From Streptomyces endocoffeicus (GTDB taxonomy: Bacteria; Actinomycetota; Actinomycetes; Streptomycetales; Streptomycetaceae): a stretch of 64,000 bases of DNA. The position numbers and the translations under genes were made by a program. The stretch spans positions 310,001 to 374,000 of the forward strand of contig NZ_JAERRG010000001.1 in NCBI RefSeq assembly GCF_016741935.1, in the 5' to 3' direction. Positions 60,252-64,000 of the stretch are shown piece by piece (positions within the stretch are counted from its first letter, which is position 1; the number at the start of each line of letters is the position of its first letter). The notes beneath the pieces are model-generated. The model was not told the DNA's origin. It was given only the letters and a program-made list of their open reading frames with translations, and made no database searches.

Positions 60252-61567
60252 GACTCCTGGTGCCGGTTGTCGCGGACGAGGAAATCGGAGAACTCCGCGT
60301 CCGCGTCGCGTGCGACGGGTTCCACGGCTTCACCGAGGATTCCGGCCACCAGCGGGCGTCCGACGATGTCCCGGGCCCGGCCCACCTGGAGGACTTGCGG
60401 CCGGTCGTGTCCGATCCCGCGTTCCGCGTTGACCCGCATCGCGTCGGCCAGGTCGGAGGGGAAGGCACCCTGGGTTCGGGAGTCCCGCCATGCCGAGGAA
60501 CGGGCCCCCGGGATGCCCGCGGCCTGGAGCTCGGCCGACATCCGGGGGCCGGCCGCCCAGCGGATGAAGGCCCAGGCGTCGTCCTGCAACCGTGAGAACT
60601 TGTTGATGGCCAGGCTCCAGGAGGGAATGTTGTAGGGCCGGGCGCCTGCCGGTCCGGCGGGGAAGGGCGCGAAGCCGACCGTGTCGCGCACCACGGACAC
60701 CTTCGGGTCGAGGATGCTGGTGTAGACCGCGTCGGCGTCGATGAAGAAGGCGGCCTTCCCCTGGGCGAAGATGGGCAGGGCCTGCTCCAGGCTCATGTTG
60801 GTGGCCCCGGGCGGACCCGCCTTGTGGAGGAGATCGCCGTAGTAGCGGTACGCGGCAACCGCCTTCGGTGTCGCGATGGCCGACCGGCCCGCGGCGGAGA
60901 AGTCCCCTCCGTAGGAGAACAGGAAGCTCGACCACTGGGACACCGCACCGTTGCGCTGGCCGCGCCCCACGTAGCCGTATCGTTTCCCGCCCCGGTCGGT
61001 CAGCCGCAGTGACGCCTCCATCAGTGACTCCAGCGTGCGCGGCGGGCCTCCGACGCTCTCGGCGAGGTCCTTGCGGTAGTACAGCACCGGTCGTTCGGTC
61101 ACCACGGGGACGCTCACGATCCGCCCCTGTGTCACGGAGGTGGTGCGGGGGGCCTTCTGGAAGTCCTGCCAGTCGAACGTGCGGTCACCGCGGACGCGCC
61201 CGGTCAGGTCGGTCAGCCACCTGTTGCGGGCGAAGAGCATCTGGTCCTGCAGGGCGCGGATCATCATCACGTCCACGTCGGTGCCGGATGCGTTGAGCTT
61301 GACGTTGTAGCTGCTCGTCAATTGGTCGGCGGTCAGGAGGCTCATCGACACCCGGCGGCCGATCCGGTCCTCGAATTCCGGCATACGGCGGCGGATGGCC
61401 TGCGACCACACGTGGTTGATCGCCATGATCCGCAGGGGTGTGTCGGCCGACGGAGGGCCCTGGGGGGACCCGCAGGCGCTCAGGAGACCACCGGCCGCGG
61501 CCCCGAGCGCCATGCGGCCGACGGAACGCCGGTTCATGAGCGGTACGGGCGTTGACGTCATCGTCAT
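60248..61567 (-). CDS. sugar ABC transporter substrate-binding lipoprotein
   Basis: A 439-residue family 1 extracellular binding protein. The signal combines a twin-arginine motif (NRRSVGRMAL) with a lipobox (LLSAC, C32), so it is probably a Tat-exported lipoprotein. ITERP-like VVTERPVLYYRKDL and AFIRWAAGPRMSAELQA are typical of oligosaccharide-binding proteins. GAAGGA precedes the ATG. A FadR-like operator lies 56 bases upstream. Confidence 0.9.
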   Translation of the reverse strand: MTMTSTPVPLMNRRSVGRMALGAAAGGLLSACGSPQGPPSADTPLRIMAINHVWSQAIRRRMPEFEDRIGRRVSMSLLTADQLTSSYNVKLNASGTDVDVMMIRALQDQMLFARNRWLTDLTGRVRGDRTFDWQDFQKAPRTTSVTQGRIVSVPVVTERPVLYYRKDLAESVGGPPRTLESLMEASLRLTDRGGKRYGYVGRGQRNGAVSQWSSFLFSYGGDFSAAGRSAIATPKAVAAYRYYGDLLHKAGPPGATNMSLEQALPIFAQGKAAFFIDADAVYTSILDPKVSVVRDTVGFAPFPAGPAGARPYNIPSWSLAINKFSRLQDDAWAFIRWAAGPRMSAELQAAGIPGARSSAWRDSRTQGAFPSDLADAMRVNAERGIGHDRPQVLQVGRARDIVGRPLVAGILGEAVEPVARDADAEFSDFLVRDNRHQES

Positions 61568-61622
61568 CGTTCCTTCAGTGGTGACGCACCCCGCACATCC
61601 CGCATATTTCGGGAGCCGGTCC

Positions 61623-61639
61623 AACTGGTAGGACCAGTT
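61623..61639. promoter_or_regulatory. FadR/GntR operator upstream of the sugar importer
   Basis: AACTGGT-AGG-ACCAGTT is a perfect 7-3-7 inverted repeat and almost identical to the E. coli FadR consensus (ACTGGTCNGACCAGT). It sits between the GntR gene and the binding-protein start. Confidence 0.8.
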
Positions 61640-61714
61640 TGGGGCGCGGTGGGACCGTAACAGAGCGACGACGGCGTTGACCAGCCCCTTGAGCGGTCGT
61701 CCCGCCCGCGGTGA

Positions 61715-62506
61715 CTAGCTCTGCACGCGGCGCTCGGGACCGGAGAGGAGGGCTTCGATGTGGTGCCGCGCCATGACATCCACCTGGACGTCGAGGTCCT
61801 CGCCGTACGTGCGCAGGGCCAGCGTCAGGTGCTCCCGCATCCGCCGACAGGCCAGCTCGGCGTCGCGCGCCTCAATGGCCTCGAGGATCTCCGGGTGGTG
61901 CGGAACTCCGGGTTCGCCGATGGCAGGGTCGGAGTTCGACCGCAGCATCATTTCGAACATCATTCCGCTGATGGACGAGAGCATGATCCGCAGCACGGGG
62001 TTGCCGCTCGCCGTCGCGATGGCGTCGTGGAAATCCAGGTCGGCCCTCGCCTTGGCGACGACGTCCGACGAGGACGCCATCGCGACATATGCGGCCCGCA
62101 TTACCGCGAGGTCGTCGTCCGTCGCCCGCAACGTCGCCAGCCGGACCGTCTCCACCTCCAGCGGCACCCGCGCCTCGATGAGCTGCCGCACGGTGGGACG
62201 CCCCGCCCGGTACAGCGCGTCGTACCCACGGGCCTGCCCCGACGTCTGCTCGCGTACGAAGGAACCGCGGCCGGGCGCGACCTCGATCAGCTGCTGCGCC
62301 TCCAGCCGCTGCAACGCCTCCCGCACCACGTTCCGGCTGGCTCCGAACTGAGCGGCCAGCTCGCGCTCGGACGGCAGCTTGGCTCCGACCGCGAACGCAC
62401 CCGAGCGGATGTCGTGCTCCAGCTGACGCGCGATGCGCTCGGTGAGGAGACCACTCTGGCCGGCGGATGGCGCGCGGCCCGGCTGCGAGGACGGGACAGG
62501 CGGCAT
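61715..62506 (-). CDS. GntR/FadR-family regulator (FCD domain)
   Basis: A 263-residue repressor: winged helix at about residues 20-85 (LPSERELAAQFGASRNVVREALQRLEAQ) and FCD domain with DLDFHDAIATASGN and metal-site histidines (HHPEI, REHLTLAL). It lies just upstream of the sugar importer/mannonate dehydratase operon on the same strand and should bind the AACTGGT palindrome. FCD regulators of such operons usually sense hexuronates or ketodeoxy acids. Confidence 0.9.
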   Translation of the reverse strand: MPPVPSSQPGRAPSAGQSGLLTERIARQLEHDIRSGAFAVGAKLPSERELAAQFGASRNVVREALQRLEAQQLIEVAPGRGSFVREQTSGQARGYDALYRAGRPTVRQLIEARVPLEVETVRLATLRATDDDLAVMRAAYVAMASSSDVVAKARADLDFHDAIATASGNPVLRIMLSSISGMMFEMMLRSNSDPAIGEPGVPHHPEILEAIEARDAELACRRMREHLTLALRTYGEDLDVQVDVMARHHIEALLSGPERRVQS

Positions 62507-62872
62507 GATCAGCAGGATACAGGCGGTCCAGGGGGCGGCGTCGACCGCCTGTCATCGAGGCCAGGACCCGGAACACGCCGTTTCCCGGCCCTGCCCCCGC
62601 CGTGCGGTGCGCGCACACGGGACGCGCACCGGCCGAGGCGCAGATCATCATGGAGGTGCCGGTTTCACGTTCCCGCTCGTTGAGAATGGTGTCGGCGTGA
62701 AATCGGCTTCCCGGCGAGAACTTGGTCTCACAGGTGCCGCGGAAGCCCTCCTCGCAGGAGGAGAGCGCGTCCGGGCAACACGGTGCGTACGGCCTCGCCG
62801 GACAGATCCACCGCGGGAGCCGCCAGAGGTGCCACCCATGGCGGGACGCCCAACCGCAGCGCCAACATCCTC
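62507..62872. other. 366 bp without a confident gene
   Basis: Several long frames cross it, as expected at this GC content, but none has a plausible start and domain. It should contain the GntR promoter at its left end. No strong hairpin or repeat is seen. Confidence 0.4.
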
Positions 62873-63640
62873 TCATCCGCACTCGCGGAGGTACGCCTCC
62901 AGCTCGGCGGCCCCGGTCAGCATCGCCCGCCCGCGAACGGACAGCCGGCCGTGCCAGTCGCGCAGCGCGCTCTCCAGCGGCTCGAGCCCACCGGCCGCCC
63001 GCATCTGGGAGATGAGCGCGGCGATCTGCTCCAGCGGATAGCCGCCCCGCCTGAGTTGGTGGGCGAGCCGGGCGTCCCGCACGTCTGCCTCGTCGTAGAC
63101 GCGGTACCCGGTCAGCGGGTCGCGGCGCGGGCGCAGCAGCCCGGTGCGCTCCCACTTGCGCAGCGTCGCGGGCCGGATGCCGAGCCGTTCCGCCAGTGGG
63201 CCGATGAACGTGGCGCCGGGACCGGACGCCGCGGGGTGCCCGGACGCCGTGCCGGTTCCGGACGCCGTGCCGGGCCCGGACGCCGTGATGGGTCGCAGGC
63301 CGCGGAGGGCGCTCTCCACGGTCTGAAGCGTCCGCCGGTCGTCGAGGAGCTGTACGTGGCTCTCGTCGATGAGGCGGAACGCCTCATCGACCGCGCCCTT
63401 GTTCACCGCCCGCATGATCGACGTCGCCATCTGGTGGCCGTGGCCGGGCACCAGGGCGAGAAAGGCGCGCAAGGCTCCCGCGTGCAGCGAGGTATAGGTG
63501 CGGTAGCCGGTCGGGGTGCGACCGGCGGGCGGCAGGATCCCGGCCTCCTCGTAGTTCCTGACCGCCTGCGTGGACAGGCCGTGGCGACGCGCCAGGTCAA
63601 TCGGCCTGAGCCGAACACCGCTTTGAAGGATTCGCCCCAT
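62873..63640 (-). CDS. MerR-family regulator with two DNA-binding domains (TioE-like)
   Basis: A 255-residue protein with two MerR-type helix-turn-helix units: one at the N terminus (LRPIDLARRHGLSTQAVRNYEEAGIL, GYRTYTSLHAGALRAF) and a second near residues 150-215 (IGPLAERLGIRPATLRKWERTGLL, GYRVYDEADVRDARL), joined by a Gly/Ser/Thr-rich linker (ASGPGTASGTGTASG). The ATG at 63640 was chosen because the conserved domain starts there. It is divergent from an erythromycin-esterase-like gene and probably regulates it. Confidence 0.88.
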   Translation of the reverse strand: MGRILQSGVRLRPIDLARRHGLSTQAVRNYEEAGILPPAGRTPTGYRTYTSLHAGALRAFLALVPGHGHQMATSIMRAVNKGAVDEAFRLIDESHVQLLDDRRTLQTVESALRGLRPITASGPGTASGTGTASGHPAASGPGATFIGPLAERLGIRPATLRKWERTGLLRPRRDPLTGYRVYDEADVRDARLAHQLRRGGYPLEQIAALISQMRAAGGLEPLESALRDWHGRLSVRGRAMLTGAAELEAYLRECG

Positions 63641-63678
63641 GAGCCTGCCGTTTTCGCGGGAAAGTTTCCACCGAAGGT

Positions 63679-63694
63679 TCAACGATACCGTTGA
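63679..63694. promoter_or_regulatory. MerR operator candidate
   Basis: TCAACG-ATAC-CGTTGA, perfect 6-bp arms, in the 58-base gap between the MerR gene and the esterase start. Confidence 0.65.
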
Positions 63695-63698
63695 TGGC

Positions 63699-64000
63699 AT
63701 GGCTCCTGACATCGCGCACACCGCCCATGCCGTCGAGGCGGCCGCCGTCATGCGGCTGTTCCCGGCCCGGCCCCGGCTGCTCGCCCTGGGCGAGCCCACC
63801 CACGGCGAGGACACTCCGCTCCATGTGCGCAACGAGCTCTTCCGGCAGCTCGTCGAGCAGGAGGGGTACCGGACGATCACCATCGAGAGCGACTGTCTGA
63901 TGGGCCTGGTCGTGGACGACTACGTCACCTCGGGAACAGGCACTCTCGACGAGGTCATGGAGCACGGATTCAGCCACGGCTGGGGCACCTCCGGGGCCAA
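63699..64000 (+). CDS. erythromycin-esterase-like protein (partial, runs off the window)
   Basis: The first 100 residues of an EreA/EreB-superfamily protein: LLALGEPTHGEDTPLHVRN is the catalytic GEPTHG motif of the family, followed by QEGYRTITIESD. Family members hydrolyse macrolide lactones, but many Streptomyces homologues have no known substrate. The ATG at 63699 has no ribosome binding site, so the message may be leaderless or the start slightly different. The 3' part is outside the window. Confidence 0.85.
   Translation, partial: MAPDIAHTAHAVEAAAVMRLFPARPRLLALGEPTHGEDTPLHVRNELFRQLVEQEGYRTITIESDCLMGLVVDDYVTSGTGTLDEVMEHGFSHGWGTSGA

Noticed and set aside
62507..62872. Minus-strand segment with a protein-like stretch (ADTILNERERETGTSMM)
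   Set aside because: No start, no known motif and no matching continuation; probably chance coding appearance.
1..64000. tRNA, rRNA, integrase-attachment site or replication origin
   Set aside because: No tRNA-like cloverleaf, rRNA motif, DnaA-box cluster or integrase gene was recognised on either strand.

Overview
The window is high-GC actinobacterial DNA, almost certainly Streptomyces or a close relative. GTG and TTG starts are frequent, 4-bp ATGA/GTGA stop-start overlaps are common, repressors of the TetR, MarR, GntR, IclR and MerR families are very abundant, and there are secreted Tat and Sec proteins and a sugar ABC importer without its own ATPase (the MsiK-dependent style). Many truncated or frameshifted gene remnants (SARP regulator, TerB, ArsR, TnpB, serine recombinase, luciferase-like monooxygenase, DUF2156/MprF, Gfo/Idh) suggest an accessory, arm-like chromosomal region. 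No rRNA, tRNA, CRISPR array or intact transposon was seen.

Layout. 0.2-7.4 kb: a GntR regulator divergent from a glyA-soxBDAG operon (heterotetrameric sarcosine oxidase plus serine hydroxymethyltransferase), with a perfect 12-bp palindrome between them. 7.4-21 kb: small stress and regulatory genes (COG2345-type regulator, FolE, AhpD-like protein, pirin, voltage-gated-type ion channel, P-loop kinase, BlaR/BlaI-like pair divergent from tatA, a secreted GH16 glucanase, MarR plus quinone oxidoreductase) mixed with remnants of mobile elements. 21-25 kb: a Tat-exported PHB-depolymerase-like esterase, an IclR regulator, and a PETase/cutinase-type polyester hydrolase that carries the extra disulfide-position cysteines of type II PETases. 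25-30.3 kb: a TrkA-type NAD-binding membrane protein and a copper operon (small Met/His-rich membrane protein, CopA, PCu(A)C-like protein).

30.4-39.2 kb is the most striking region: one co-directional operon encoding a metal-chelate ABC importer (binding protein, permease, ATPase), an MFS exporter, an asparagine-synthase-type amidotransferase, a cytochrome P450 and a PvcA/IsnA-type isocyanide synthase. It lies head-to-tail upstream of the copper operon. I read it as a small isocyanide natural-product cluster, plausibly making an amidated, P450-coupled isocyano-amino-acid product that binds copper or iron and is re-imported.

39.4-53.2 kb: a succession of repressor-controlled units, most with a visible palindromic operator: TetR/MFS, MarR/DoxX/FMN reductase, TetR/MBL-SnoaL-MBL, LysR/NmrA/SDR, TetR-MFS. 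53.5-64 kb: carbohydrate catabolism (Gfo/Idh oxidoreductase plus TIM-barrel isomerase under a TetR; a mannonate-dehydratase-like enolase-superfamily enzyme with a sugar ABC importer under a FadR-type GntR), then a two-domain MerR regulator divergent from an erythromycin-esterase-like gene that runs off the end of the window.
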